Shown here piece by piece: positions 1 through 12,429 of a stretch of 64,000 nt of DNA. A program made the translations under genes and the position numbers. The notes under the pieces were generated by a model that saw nothing but the letters and a program-made list of their open reading frames with translations, was not told the DNA's origin and made no database searches. This DNA comes from Trema orientale (Eukaryota > Streptophyta > Magnoliopsida > Rosales > Cannabaceae): assembly GCA_002914845.1 (NCBI GenBank), contig JXTC01000028.1, positions 1,407,203 through 1,471,202 of the forward strand, read 5' to 3'. Each line of letters starts with the position of its first letter. The stretch's first letter is position 1.

Positions 1-930
1 AGTCGCCATCAAGGCATAGTTATTCTCAAACTTTGAGATGAAGGATATGGGTGAAGCAAGTTATGTGCTCAGAGTTAAGATCCCTAGAAACCGCTCAAGG
101 AAATTCCTAGGTTTATCTTAAGAGACTTACATTTGGAAAATACTTAAACAGTTTTAGATGCAAAATTGCAAACCCATTGATACTCCTATCACAAAGAATG
201 ATGCCTTAAGCCTTGACATGTGTCTAAAGACTCAAAAGGAAAAAGACTACATGGCCCGAGTTCCCTATACCAGTACTATGGAAGTTTGATGTACGCTATA
301 ATGTGTACTCGGCCCGACATTTGCTATGTCGTTGGGTTAGTCAGCCAGTTCCAGTCGAATCCCAGCCTTGCTCATTGGAAAGCAGTGAAGAGAATACTTC
401 GATACCTCAAAGGGACAGTTGATTACAAGCTTTGCTATCAGGCATGGAATTGTGCTTAATTGGCTACAATAATGTTGATTGGGGTAGTGACCTAGATGAG
501 CACAAATCAACTTCTGGTTATACTTTCTTGCTCAGCAATGGCGCCATATCTTAGAGCAGTAAGAAGCAGTCCTGTATAGCATTATCCACTATAGAATCGG
601 AGTATGTTACTTGCTCAGCCACTGTACAAGAAGGTATTTGGTTAAAAAGGTTCCTTGCACAACTTGGAGTTAGCACATGTGCTTCAGAGCCTGTTACTAT
701 ACATTGTGATAGCATAGCTGCATTAGCTTATGCAAAGGATCTAAAATACTACGAAAAAACCAAATACATCGACATTCGATACTATTTCATTCGTGATATA
801 GTTGCACAGAAGGAGGTGGTCCTGAAATACAATTCTACAAGTCGTATGGTTGATGATCTATTGACCAAGCCTATTGCTCGAGAGGCTTACCAGACCCATG
901 TTAGGAGTTTGGGACTGCGGAGATTATGAC
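1..930 (+). pseudogene. Ty1/copia pol remnant: reverse transcriptase C-terminus plus RNase H
   Basis: The plus strand reads as the end of a copia polyprotein. It begins inside reverse transcriptase (words such as FEMKDMGEASYVL and, near 270-410, GSLMYAIMCTRPDICY and HWKAVKRILRYLKGT) and passes into RNase H (STSGYTFLLSN, CIALSTIESEYVTCSA, TKYIDIRYYFIRD, DDLLTKPIAREAY). It ends at a TGA near 928. In-frame stops, for example near 118 (a TAA where the family has Gln) and near 552, and a frame change near 460 show that it is dead. The element runs off the left edge, so integrase, protease and gag are not visible. The copia order of domains is established; the assignment rests on motif recognition by eye. 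Confidence 0.92.
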
Positions 931-2058
931 TTTATTTCTTTTGTACATTTTTTTTTTTCAGTTGACCACTGTCAGATATTTGTTATTTGGGATATCTTTT
1001 ATGGATTAAATATTTCTTGGTTCATTTTTGTTGTAACATGAAATCTGAATTTTTAGCACACACATATGTAAACCATGACTGGTTTAAAGTATGCCAACGG
1101 GTAATAACTGTCTCTCTTACACAAGAAATCTCCTTCGGCGCTAGTCAGCGAGCAAAGATGAGACACTTCATTTATAGTGCAAAGATTGTGAACTAAGTGT
1201 CACTTTGGAAAGAGCCAAGATGAGATCTTGGAAGATCGACTATGGATAAACTGTTATTTCCACTATCCATATGTGACCTGTTAGATAGCTAGGTACGAAA
1301 CTCAATATGATGTTAGATTAAGCGAGCATATAGAGAATTCGAGTCAGGCATTTGAAGACGATTGGACTAAGATCTATACAGTATTTTAGGAAGGAGGCAT
1401 ACACTCCTTTTAAAGGATTATCCCACTATAGCATGTGTTTCATGCCACATATGCTTAAGTGACCAAAATAAGGAAGTAAACGAATGAATTCCTACTTCTT
1501 CACTGTGTGAGTCCTTATAGATCATTATACTTATTTCAATCTCATACTTTATTGTGCCCTATGTGACTTTTTACTATTTCATGAAGCGTAGGATTGATGT
1601 ATGCTCCTTTTGACATGTCTCCTATGGTCATGGTTGATTCGACTTAAAGAGACATTGTTGGGAAAGTAATTAGACCAAAGCTAATTGATTTGAGGACGAA
1701 AGGAAGATTATTTAGTAATACATCCAAGTTTTATGTTTATTGTCGACAAATTATATTGCTACTGGTTATACCAGTATAATTGTGAACATAAGAACGAGAT
1801 GAGTCTTTGCATAGCTCTCAAATATAGATATGAGGGATTAGAGGTACTAGATCTGATGTGGTTGAATAAGTCTAGGGTATAACGAGACACTTAGAGATAT
1901 TCTATTCTGGTCCTCATAAGATTTGGTATCGTACTCCCGAACTTTCTTTTGTAGGTAGCTCGACGGTCACACTGCTCATTAGCCACGTATGAATGGAATT
2001 ACTGGTAGGAGGATGATGAGAGATATGTTTATCATGCATACTATGTGCAAGTGGGAGA
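931..2058 (+). mobile_element. 3' internal region of the copia element, with polypurine tract
   Basis: This stretch follows the RNase H stop and precedes the 3' LTR. It holds no convincing coding sequence; open frames are short and unlike known proteins. It ends in the purine run AGTGGGAGA (2050-2058), which sits directly against a TGTTGG start and so fits the polypurine tract that primes plus-strand synthesis. Confidence 0.6.
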
Positions 2059-2783
2059 TGTTGGACTTTTTAGCCCAAAGTCCTGTTGGACGCCTATAGT
2101 TAGTGCATGGCCCAATATTGTGGACTAATGTGAAAGGAGATCATTTGCAAATATTCTGTCATTAATCAAAATATTGCAATTAATGGCTTGTAATCAGGAT
2201 AATAGTGTATAATAATAATTCTTAATAGGTTTTGAGATGTGAATGCGTTAAATTTGTAATTAGGTGCATTTAATGCTAATCATCTCCCTATTCATTAAGA
2301 AAGATTTCCTATTGATTAAACAATTAGGAAATATCCTTAATAAGAGAGAGTGAATACGTACGTATGTGTCTGGGGTTTATTTTTCTGAGATAAAAAAAAT
2401 AAGCATAGAGAAAATATACGCCCTCTCTCCCATCTCTCTCTCTATCTCTGCCAAAAACAATTCTAGTAACTGCTCTTGAGTGGTGGATTTTGTAGTGGTT
2501 ATTTTTATAATGCTACTAACCGCAAGTATTTAAGGAAGAACCTTTCTACAACGGACATGAGGCACCAAGGCGATTCCTATACTGACAGTAGGTTGAAGAT
2601 TCAATCGACGCCACCGTCACCCACGCTTCCGACAGAAACTATAATCTGGAATTACTCCATTGGTGGAATAACCATTCATACGTCTTTTTGTTAAACTAAA
2701 TAAAGAAACAAATTTCTACATAAATTGTTATAATATTCAATAGGATTTCCTAAGTGAATTCCAAAGCATTGCAGACCAATATC
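2059..2783 (+). mobile_element. Probable 3' LTR of the copia element (end not fixed)
   Basis: It begins TGTTGGACTTTTTAGCCC immediately after the polypurine tract, a normal copia LTR start. The first 32 bases contain TGTTGGAC and TCCTGTTGGAC as a local repeat. The 3' boundary cannot be set because the partner LTR lies outside the window and an assembly gap begins at 2784; the given end is only an upper limit. Confidence 0.55.
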
Positions 2784-2812
2784 NNNNNNNNNNNNNNNNN
2801 NNNNNNNNNNNN
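2784..2812. other. Assembly gap (29 N)
   Basis: Twenty-nine undetermined bases. They fall just past the copia LTR, where repeats commonly break an assembly. Confidence 1.
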
Positions 2813-3078
2813 TCTCAAGAAAAGAAAAATACTGAAACGAAATAAGGCCACAAATATGTTTTAAAATAAAAATTGTTTCTTTCTACAAAAAAAGCTACAT
2901 AAAAATTTGGGTAGACTAGAAGAAAAGAGATGAAAAATTAGCTAGTTTAGAAAAAGAAAATGTCGAAACTAAACTGAAAGAATTCTTCCATAGAATGTCA
3001 CGTACCCTTAAGTGGGCCCGCCTATAATAATTGATCAAAAATGAAAAATGAAGGGGGGGGGGGGTGAGAAATAATAAA

Positions 3079-3445
3079 ATGGTCGTTTGTTTCACCCATT
3101 CCGTTCCATTCAAATGAAAATTTATTAGAATGAGTATTTGTTTTAATAATTTCAGTTTTTCTATTCAAATAGTCTTTTAAAATGAGTGTTTGTTTCAACA
3201 ATTCAGTTTTTCTATTCAAATGATCCATCAGTCACATCAGCTATCGGAATGAGTTTTTTGTATCTTGGAATGAGAATAGAGTCTAGGAGATATTTTTGAA
3301 TGGTCCATTCTAATGTCTCCTATTTTAATTACAACTTATTTTAATTTATTTCACTTCAAATGTCTCTCATTCCAATTATAACCCATTCCATAATTTTCAT
3401 TTGAATATACGCGTTTGAATGAGTTAATCAAACAGAGCCAAATTT
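3079..3445. mobile_element. MITE-like inverted-repeat element
   Basis: The left end (TGGTCGTTTGTTTCACCCAT) resembles the reverse complement of the right end (TGGCTCTGTTTGATTAACTC), and both continue into CATTC and a CATTTGAAT/ATTCAAATG pair, giving imperfect terminal inverted repeats. Inside, a 52-bp unit is repeated in tandem (starting 3131 and 3183; both contain CAGTTTTTCTATTCAAAT). No coding sequence. Target duplication was not resolved. Confidence 0.55.
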
Positions 3446-3586
3446 ATTTATCATTTCCAATTTTGATAAAATAAGTTTTAAACTTAATTAACCTTATCCT
3501 AGTTATTACTATAGAGTATTTTTTAACGGTAAGTTTTTGCTTTCTCTAATTTGATACTAACAACAACAACAACAACAACAAAATCC

Positions 3587-3594
3587 TATAAATA
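3587..3594 (+). promoter_or_regulatory. Candidate TATA box of the 3813 gene
   Basis: TATAAATA lies 226 bp upstream of the ATG, just after a (CAA)n run at 3560-3580. Spacing allows a 5' leader of about 190 bp. This is a motif match only. Confidence 0.4.
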
Positions 3595-3812
3595 TAATAA
3601 TGAACTCGTTTAAACGTGAACCAATCATGGCCGTTTAAATAAAGCAGAAAAAATCCTATAGCAACAGGTGAACGGATAACGCCTATTGTCTCCTTGTCCA
3701 CATAAAAATAAACAAATAAATAAATATAAGGTATCCAAATTACAATCGCAGGAAGGAAGGGAAGGAGCTAAGCAATATATTGGATTTTTTTATTTTATTT
3801 TATTTGTTTAAA

Positions 3813-6646
3813 ATGGAGCTGAAGCTTCAAGTGCTACTGCTATGGCTAACATGTCTAATGGTAACAATCCAATCATCGAGCCCGAGCCCGAGTCCATTGC
3901 CGTGGCCGGAGCAGTTCCACGCGCTGGTGTTCATGAACTTGACGAACGAAAACGAAATCCACCTGACGGACCTCTGGTACGACTGGCCGAGGGGCAGAAA
4001 CGTCAACATCCACCACAAGCAGCTCGGGGAGGTCCTCTACGCCGTGGAGTGGAACAACGGCACGTCGTTTTACTACACGCTCGGCGCGGGAGGCACGTGC
4101 CGGGTGACGCAGTACGAGGTGGGAATCCCGAGGCCCGATTTTCTTGCGGAGGGTTCGGTGTACCTTGGGACGCAAGTAACCGACGGCTTCCTCTGCCACG
4201 TCTGGGAGAAGGCCGATTTCATATGGTACTACCAGGATGTTCTCACTTCTCGTCTTGTTCGCTGGGATTTCGCTGCAGGTAAAGCTTTTTTTAAATGTTA
4301 TTATTATTATTATTTATTTTTTTCAATTATCAATTTTTTTGTACTTTGATTTTCTCACATCTATGGAAATTTGAATTTTGATTTGATTTTTTATTTAAAA
4401 AAATAATAATGTCTCGTCCGAGTCTTGAATATTGTAGTGGTTTGTAGCGCGAGTGACAAAAAAATATTTTGAAGTTTGAGTATTTTACAATTTAAATTCT
4501 GAAATTTGAACTCCATAAAAAAATATTCTGATATTAAGAATTTCTAAAAATTAATACATTGGACTGACTTTTTGACAAAATTTAATAACAAATAAATAAT
4601 AATAGCCTTCATGAAAATTATATTAATTCTTATTATTCTCTTTAATTTTAAAGATATTATTGTCTTTTATCAGTTAAAGTTATTCAAAAGGTAATTCATG
4701 ATATTAATTTTCAAAAATTCTTAATCTTAGAGTATTATTTTACAAAGTACTTCAGAGTTTAAATTATAAAACATCTAAATCTCAGGATATATTTTTGTAG
4801 TTTATCCTTGGTTTGTTTTCTCTTTTGGGTATGTTTGATCTAGATAATGTATACTTTCGCTCAAAATTCTTAATCTTAGAGTATTATTTTACAAAGTACT
4901 TCAGAGTTTAAATTATAAAACATCTAAATCTCAGGATATATTTTTGTAGTTTATCCTTGGTTTGTTTTCTCTTTTGGGTATGTTTGATCTAGATAATGTA
5001 TACTTTCGCTCAAAATTTAGATATGTATACACCATATGCTTTGACAAGATTTTTTTTTTTTTTAAGAAAAAAAATCTTTCTGATAAATTAATCTCATGTT
5101 TGTATGTGTTTTTTCTTTTTTAAATTATTATAAAATTTATATATAAATGGACCTAATTAGGATTCGAACTATTCCCCTCTCAATTACTAACACACATGTA
5201 TGTTTATATCAAATGTGAGAATTGATACTTACTCTTCCTGAGAAGCAAATCCTATCTACATTTCCCCAAAAAAAAAAAAAAAAAGGCAAACCCTATCTAT
5301 ATGTGTTTTTTCTTCTTTATTTTTTTTTCTCCTAAGAATATAGAAAGTTATTGCACATTACAAAGAATTTTTTTTTTTAAAGAATGTCCCATAATTTTTA
5401 TATTTATGTACTTCATCATATAAAGATACTCATTTTTATGCTAAAATTTATACATAATAATATGCACGGAGGGAGCTAATATGTTGGTCTAAATGGGCTA
5501 AAGTTATATTTTTATGTACTTTGTGCAGACTTCTATTTAGTACTCTCTCTATTTTTAAGTGAGAATTTTTTATATTATTTAGGTTTAAACATGTAGGCTC
5601 CATTTAGTAGACAAGACTGGCTTGGATTAGACTGGATTATTGGCTTGGTTTATCTTAGTACTAGAAGTTATTTAGTGCAATGAAAAATTAAAAGATGAGA
5701 CTAACAAAAAAAAAAAATATAAATATAAATAAGGCTCACTCTATTCAGGGAATATATAAAACAAATATATAAAATAATGTCATTTCCACTTTTATCAAAG
5801 AATAAGAAAGAGAAAAAGAGAGAGTAAGAAATAGTGGATTATTGGGCTCATGTTTTTTGAGATTGGACTATTTTAACCCATCTTATACAATGGGTTAGAA
5901 TAGTTCCCACCAAGACTTTTATCTTGTCCCTTCACAAAATAATAGGGTTTCTATCACTTTTACATATAAAACACTAAAAGAATTACAAAAATACGGAATT
6001 CAGGTTTTTTTTCAAATTTTCGTACGATTTTTATTAGAAAAATATCACTTTTTAAAAAAATGGTATTTATCTAATAAAAATCGTACCGCACCTTAAAAAA
6101 ACTTAAACCACCGTATTTTTCAAATTTTTTTTCAAAATTACCGTATAATGTCTAATTTCTCCAAAATAATATCTACCATTTTTAAAGGCCAAACAAGAGA
6201 TTACAAAGCATTGGACTATTTAGTCTACTCCGTTACTTTAGTATTGATCAGCAAATGTACCGGTAGCTTACTTAGAGGAAAGATAAACTTCAGTATGCGC
6301 TCATCACAATATTGCCCCTCCATTCCTGATGGTAAGATACACTAGGTTGCATACGGTATAAAGCTGTTTTATGGTGTAAAAAATTAGTGTTTATAGCATT
6401 ACTCTTTTTTCTCTTACTTAGATTGTAGTTGCGCATAGTTGGTATAATTATGTTAATCATTCTATGATAGTAGAGAATTTTGAGGTTAAATACTCTTATT
6501 AATTTCTCTTTTCATTTTGACCAGTTTATTATGGCAAATTTGCAGGAATAACTAATCACGTGATGACGTTTGAGGTTGGTGCTGTTTTGCCGGATTCAGT
6601 AACGCAAGCACCTGCCTATTGTTTCAACCAAATTAGTGATATATGA
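3813..6646 (+). CDS. At4g14100-family secreted protein (two exons)
   Basis: Exon 1 is 3813-4278 and exon 2 is 6546-6646. The donor is GCAG|GTAAAG, the acceptor is TTGCAG, and the intron is in phase 1. The product has 188 residues. Residues 1 to about 25 form a hydrophobic signal peptide, then a Ser-Pro stretch, then the conserved body: PWPEQFHALVFMN, DLWYDWPRGRN, VEWNNGTSFYYTL, DGFLCHVWEKADFIWYY. Exon 2 adds HVMTFEVGAVLPDS and APAYCFN. These match the small plant family of Arabidopsis At4g14100/At3g23760, labelled in databases as glycosyl-transfer proteins without a proven reaction. NGT is a possible N-glycosylation site. The start is the first ATG after the TATA candidate; the reading frame upstream has no ATG. 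Exon 1 is far richer in GC than its surroundings. The gene looks intact. Confidence 0.88.
4714..5018 (+). repeat. Tandem duplication, 149-bp unit, in the intron of the 3813 gene
   Basis: Two copies of a 149-bp unit lie head to tail; TTAATCTTAGAGTATTATTT starts at 4721 and again at 4870. The copies appear identical by eye across the unit, which implies a recent duplication or an assembly duplication. Confidence 0.85.
5945..6215. mobile_element. Foldback MITE, family A copy 1 (intronic)
   Basis: The left arm (AAAATACGG ... CGTACGATTTTTATTAGA) is matched by the reverse complement of the right arm (AAAATACGGTGG ... GGTACGATTTTTATTAGA), with centre near 6055. The outer left part (GGGTTTCTATCACTTTTACA) and the right part (GTCTAATTTCTCC) recur in a second copy at 57886-58300. 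No coding content. Outer borders are approximate. Confidence 0.7.
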
Positions 6647-8752
6647 AAAAATGTAATTAATCTCTACTTAGATTGAGATATATATGATCGTGCTTTTTTT
6701 TTTCACTTTTTTCCATGTTTCTCGGTTGAAATTTGAAAAGAAAAGAAAAGAAGGGATTGTGACTCGTGAGGACAACAATTTTATTTTGTTTCTTATAACA
6801 TCTAAGTAGAATACTGGTAATGTGTATTAATGCACGGTGTCAATAACATTTTTCAATCTTTGAAAAGCAAAATGCATAGTTGAGGAGATCTGTAAAAGTT
6901 AAGAAGAGATATTATCATTTTGTTTTTAATGAATGACTTTCATTTCACCAATAACAATAATACAATCACAAATCTAATACAAATATCAGATTACAGATAA
7001 TCCATATTAATAAATAATCAACCAAACTAAATTCTTACTGACAAACAAGAAAAAACATATTATGCATAAAACAAAAGTGATATCCATCACAAAGGAACAT
7101 ATTAGAGCTCCATAAGAGATGTCTCTCCGCTTGTTCAAATTGTCCTCCATCACTAGATTTGGTCCTTTTGATTAATATAAGGATGAATCTTCTACAAACA
7201 ACGATATTTGACAAGGTAAAATCTTTCAAATCTAGATCTCAAATGCTTCAGATTTAGAAGAATGACAACAAAACATACATAAAAATAATAGAACGAATAA
7301 AATCCAAACAGATCTAGAATCAGGTGCGACCAAATATTTATAAATCTAGATTTATGGTACAATATCTTCACGTATAAGAAAATATTTATTAAAACAAAAA
7401 AGTAAGAAAGACCCCCCCTACCGAAAGGGGAGATCTTTTGGTGGGTTAGAAATCCCTTCTAGGTTTCAAACCACAGAGAAGATCTGAGAAAAAAAAAAAG
7501 GAGATTTTCTGAGTTTGTTACCCACATTCACGAACATATCACTCATTTATTTATTTCAAGATATTATAATGTTATATATATTGAAGCGGACAAGGTTACA
7601 AAATTCACCTTTATATCTATAGACAAAACTGAATACAAGATAAAATTTCTCTTTCCTTATTATATGAAGATTGATTTTTTGGAATCTTCAGTCCACTTTC
7701 TTTCTTTGCTTTGCAAAATCCAAATTAACACTTTTTTTCCCTTTTTTAAACCACAAATTGATACTTATTGTATAAGATTATCTCCAATGCATTCATACTA
7801 AAATGAATATCAAGTGCTACTGTTATATTTGAAATAACATATTAAATTTGGAACATACCTTTTGAGTTTTGCTCCGATGCGTACATGCTAAAAGAAATAA
7901 TATTTTGTACTAAAATTCTATTTTAGTTTACAAATCATCTTTTTTCTACTATTAATTCTTAGTATTATATTGTCCAATTACTAATGATAAAAGCTCCAAT
8001 TCACTTACCAATTTATAGTCACTCATTTTTTATTTAAATGAGCAAAATAGTCAGTACAATCACTCTTATTCTACCAATTACAATTACACATACGTCAAAA
8101 AAAACGTAGCTAGTTGTGTGTGATCTTAGAGGGGGAATGATAAAAGATACAATCCCAAAAGCTAATTAAAGATTGTGAGTTACCAATTATCCGGTTTTGA
8201 GTAATGCTAAACAATGTCTTGCAAATTGATCTATGTTGACCAAGTGTGAACTATTTTTCACGCTTTCCTCCCACTTATTATTTTTTTTCATTTTAAAATA
8301 TAAATAGGAAAAAAGTGATAGGAACTCTAGTTTACAGAATTTAATAAAGGTAAAAATTGTAATAAAATTTAATAAAAATAAAATATAGAAAAATTTATAT
8401 ATTAAATTGGTCATGTTGTAAAATATATACATATTTTTAAATTAATACAATGAAAATATTTTAAATTTTAACACGTGCTAAAATTTAATATGATCTATCT
8501 TTTGTGTTATATTTAACATAACAAACAATACATGCTAAAAAATTTATTAATTATAAAATGATATTAGAGACATTTTTCTAGCCAAATGCAAAAACTTAAA
8601 AATGGAATGAGATATAGTACTCTCATTGGAGATGCTAAAAAATATAAAATTATAATAGGTTAGAGAAAATGGAGTGCCTTATCAGCATGTACAAAAAGGA
8701 CAAAAAAAGGGCTTCCATTGAGATTGAGGCTTAAAAAATTAGGGCAATTATT
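6647..8752. other. AT-rich intergenic DNA with a possible retroelement tail
   Basis: Contains the 3' flank of the 3813 gene and no convincing gene. Between about 6900 and 7500 the minus strand is less AT-rich and ends in a TTCATTAAAAAC-like tail, compatible with a degraded LINE or other retroposed fragment, but no reverse transcriptase motif is visible. The rest is low-complexity AT DNA. Confidence 0.35.
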
Positions 8753-8761
8753 TAGTATTAT

Positions 8762-11190
8762 TAGGGGTATTCATTGTCAGTTTGGTCAGTGTAGAACATC
8801 ATCTGTACACTAAACCGCATGTGCAGTTTGGCCAATCTGCCAAACCGTACAGTCTATATAGTGATTGGTTCAATTTAATAAAGTCTTCTTCCAAGTACAG
8901 AAGTGTCAAAGTAATAAATTACTCGGTAAGATCGAGGTCGATCCACAAAAAGGTTAGTGAATAATACAAGGCCATAACATATATATTACAAGAATAAAAA
9001 AGATGAGATAAAGTACATTATAGGATGATTAAAACAATATGAAACAAAGTGATAGAAATATAATGATATGAAGTTGCAAAATTAAACACTTACTAAGATT
9101 AGAGGATCCATTCTTGGGTATATCAAATTAGTATAATCTAAGCTTTTTTTTCACTCAATTAGAATCCACACACTACGGAGTTTCCAATCGGAGAATTTAT
9201 CATTAAAGGTCCATTATTAGTTATCTATGTGATTAGATTAGTTTTTTTAATTAACTTCTTTGATAACGCTAACACTTGCAAATGTGATCAAGTATTCATG
9301 GTGCCACTTTATGTCCATAACAAATCAAAATCCCCTCCTAGTATAATTAGTACAAAAGAAATTAAGTATTTGTTGTACTAAAGGTTGACTATAATGAATC
9401 AAGGCTCACCACTTAACAAGGATGGTATTAAGATTGATTAAGAAAATTAAGTAACACATGTAGAACCGTGATTAAAAGATATAAACAATAAGGTCTACCT
9501 AGAGTTTAGATTATACCTAGTTTTTCCCCAAGAGATTCACTTTTTTACCTTAGCAACATGTAAGACTAAGTAAACATGATGGAAAAAAATAACAAGGACG
9601 AACACAATATGAACATAAATTTAAATAGAAAATTCTTACTATTTTGAAGGCAAAGCAAGATTATAACAATATGAATAACAAGAAGAGAACAAAAGAGAGT
9701 AATCTTGATCTCAAACCAAGATGCTTTCTAAGCCTAGTTTTAAGCATCTATTTGTAGGAAAAGTTGGAGATACAAAGTCAAAATTTGTAGGCTAAGGATA
9801 AGTGCAAGGTGGCACTTTATTTTGGTTCAGTTCCTCTCAAAGATGCATCTGGAACTCAATGAATTTTGACAAACAAGGTCTTGATTAAAGAAGGGCAAAT
9901 AAATCTTATCTCTAAGGAGTCATATGCCACCAAAATTGCATCAATCATAGCCGTATTTCTTGACTTGGAGCAAAAAAGGTGAATATAAGTTCTGCTGAGT
10001 CAAAATTGGTTGTTGATCTTGTCATCTGGGAAGATTCGATATTTTCACCAAGATTTAAGCTACTTTAGAATTTTTTTCAAAGAACAAATTAACTGTATCT
10101 TTTTGTTAACGTGTTTATAGCATCAAGCATCACTCAATTTGGGATTGTATTGAGGCCAGAATGGGCCAAATATTGAAGTGTGTCGGGTTGAACGTGAATG
10201 CAGTCTAATTTGTAATTTTGTCCATTTAAGATCCACTTTGAAATAATTTGGATATTTTCGTGAATTGAGTTTAGTTGGGCATTGAGTCCAAATTCATAGG
10301 ATCAAGAATTGGATCAATCTCCTATGTGGTTTAAGATATGTGCCTATTTTACGAAACTTACGAAAAAACGAATATTTAGTACAAATTAGGAGTAACTTTT
10401 GCTTTTATGCACATGTCTACGAAAGTGCTTTAATTTAGGAAATTTAATAAAACTAAAGGTATGTAATTATGATGTAATCTCATAATAAATTTACTTAATT
10501 AGATCATCATCATATAGGTTGATTCAAAGGGTCAAATTGCACCTACATTTTGCAGTGGAGTCTAGGCGATTTCCACAGTTCGAATAATCTTAACATAGTG
10601 CAAATATCAAACTAACTATTGTCTAAATAATGATACATAAAGAGTAATATTAATATAATCTAAATATTAAACCAAAATAATATACTTAAAGCTTACAATC
10701 AAATGAAAAGTTCTAGCTATTTTAAATTTAAGTTACAACTAAATCGAAATATAAAAGCAACTTATAGTCTAGAATATTTTAAACAAATTGCAATATAACT
10801 ATAAATCTTAAGTAAGATAGCTTAATAAATAGTAATATATACCATAATAACAATAAAGACTTCAAACTTCAACTTTGCCTTCAAGCAGTAAAAACAAACG
10901 TATATTAGACACATATAAAAATATACACATAATAAGTAGTACATATTATAATAAAAATTACAAAATAAGTATACATTACAATATATTTATATATAAAAAA
11001 CTATTTTTGAAACTAATTTATCTAGCTGGTTTCGGTTTGAAACTGAGCATTTTTTTTAATCTGCAAACTGAACTAAACCATTCAGTTTGCTATTTTCCAA
11101 TCCATCACTAGCTGCAAATATATTACAACTGTATAGATTGGTTTGGATTGGCCGATTTCCGCAATTTAGTAGTTATTTCGAACACCCATT
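8762..11190. mobile_element. hAT-like element with 8-bp target duplication and a nested insertion
   Basis: The left end TAGGGGTATTCA and the reverse complement of the right end AATGGGTGTTCG form a 12-bp imperfect terminal inverted repeat. They are flanked by the perfect direct repeat AGTATTAT at 8754-8761 and 11191-11198; the copy extends to 9 bp as TAGTATTAT if the right end is set one base earlier. Just inside both ends are CAGTTTGG/CCAAACCG-type words (8779-8850 and 11030-11150), typical of subterminal repeats. No transposase is present. The middle (about 8890-10550) looks like a separate insertion. Confidence 0.7.
8890..10550 (-). mobile_element. Nested LTR-like insertion inside the hAT-like element (borders approximate)
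   Basis: The segment breaks the subterminal repeats of the surrounding element. Near 8918-8945 it has ACTCGGTAAGATCGAGGTCG followed by ATCCACA. Read on the minus strand this resembles the TGGGATCGAC box seen at about 40209 in another LTR-like insertion in this window. There is no coding sequence and no clear TG/CA boundary with a target duplication, so element class and ends are inference. Confidence 0.4.
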
Positions 11191-11198
11191 AGTATTAT

Positions 11199-12429
11199 CA
11201 TTCGTAAGAGTTTAATGATGGTGAATTTTGTTGACCAGAAAAACTAGAAAATTTGAAAGATTGCTTGGCATATAAACGGAAATAGAGGAAATGAAATGAA
11301 TAAGGAGTTTTTAAAATATTAGCCTATATTCACAATTATGTTACAAGTAAAAATTCTCAATACAATTTGATAAGAGTTTTTCTAAGTGATTTGCATTGAT
11401 CTTATATAGAATCATATATTTATAAAGAAGTGATTCTACCAATTGCTCTATGAGTACTAATTGATTAATCAAATAATATCCTACATATTTAGGATCTTCT
11501 TGATGCTTATTGTGAGGTTGGAGATGATGTAGAAGCTGATAGTTATTAGTTATTATAATATCTTGCACATTTAAGGAAAAAAAAATAATAAAATTACATA
11601 TATGGGAGTGCAGTAGAGACTGTTTTTATTTTCTATCGATATAGAAATTAATTTTGACTTTTAGATTTCAATCTAATAGTTACTATTAATTATGTTGGAA
11701 TGAATTCTAATGTGAATTAAATGCTAGTATTTATTTTTGTACTTGTTAAGTCGAAATCTAACGGTCAAAATTGGGTTCTCCATCGATAAAATTTAAAAAT
11801 AATCCCTATTATATATATATATATACAATAAAATAATGGATGAAAAAAAGCGACAAAAGAGCCTTTACTTATAGGTGTTTATTTAGGATCAAATTAGTAA
11901 TTATATTGGAGACAATTTAAGAAACCTTGGGACTTTAATAATCTATTAAGTTTTATACATATGCTTTATGGAATTATAGAGGAACAGCTATGTACTCTTG
12001 GAGAAGAAGAAGAACCAAGAATAAGATTCAATTCCTTTAAATTTCAAAGTAATTTACTTTAGTCTATTAAGTATATATGCATTAATTAGATTGGGATTAA
12101 ATTTGTATGTCAAATGTTAGGCTTTTGACTTGCCCATTAGTAATTTATCAACTTTGGGGATGAACTTGATATAGGATTAACTCTCTTAATTCTAGGATTC
12201 AAACAAGATAAAATTATGTGTGATTTGGTTGGTTAAATAGAAATTTATAGATTTTTGAGTCCTTGAAAAGATAGAAAATGTAGTAATAATTGCGGCTAGA
12301 TTTACAGAAACATTTAATAGTCTGATTAGGTCATAGTTGGTATGGTTGGAAATCTTATTCGATAATATTTCCAATAACATATAGATAATACAGAGTTATA
12401 TCTAAAGAGCTATTATGATCTATTGAATG
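11199..12429. other. AT-rich DNA with one foldback repeat
   Basis: No gene is seen. At about 11608-11825 an imperfect inverted repeat pairs TTTTCTATCGATATAGAA...TTAGATTTC with the reverse complement of GAAATCTAACGG...CTCCATCGATAAAAT, which suggests a small MITE. It ends beside a short (TA)n run. Confidence 0.45.

Noticed and set aside
3842-4282. Overlapping long frames on both strands of exon 1 of the 3813 gene
   Set aside because: They are shadows caused by high GC and few stops; only the frame from 3813 matches a protein family and continues in exon 2.
5150-5200. Possible tRNA from a GATTCGAACT word
   Set aside because: No acceptor-stem pairing, D-loop or anticodon arm could be built around it.
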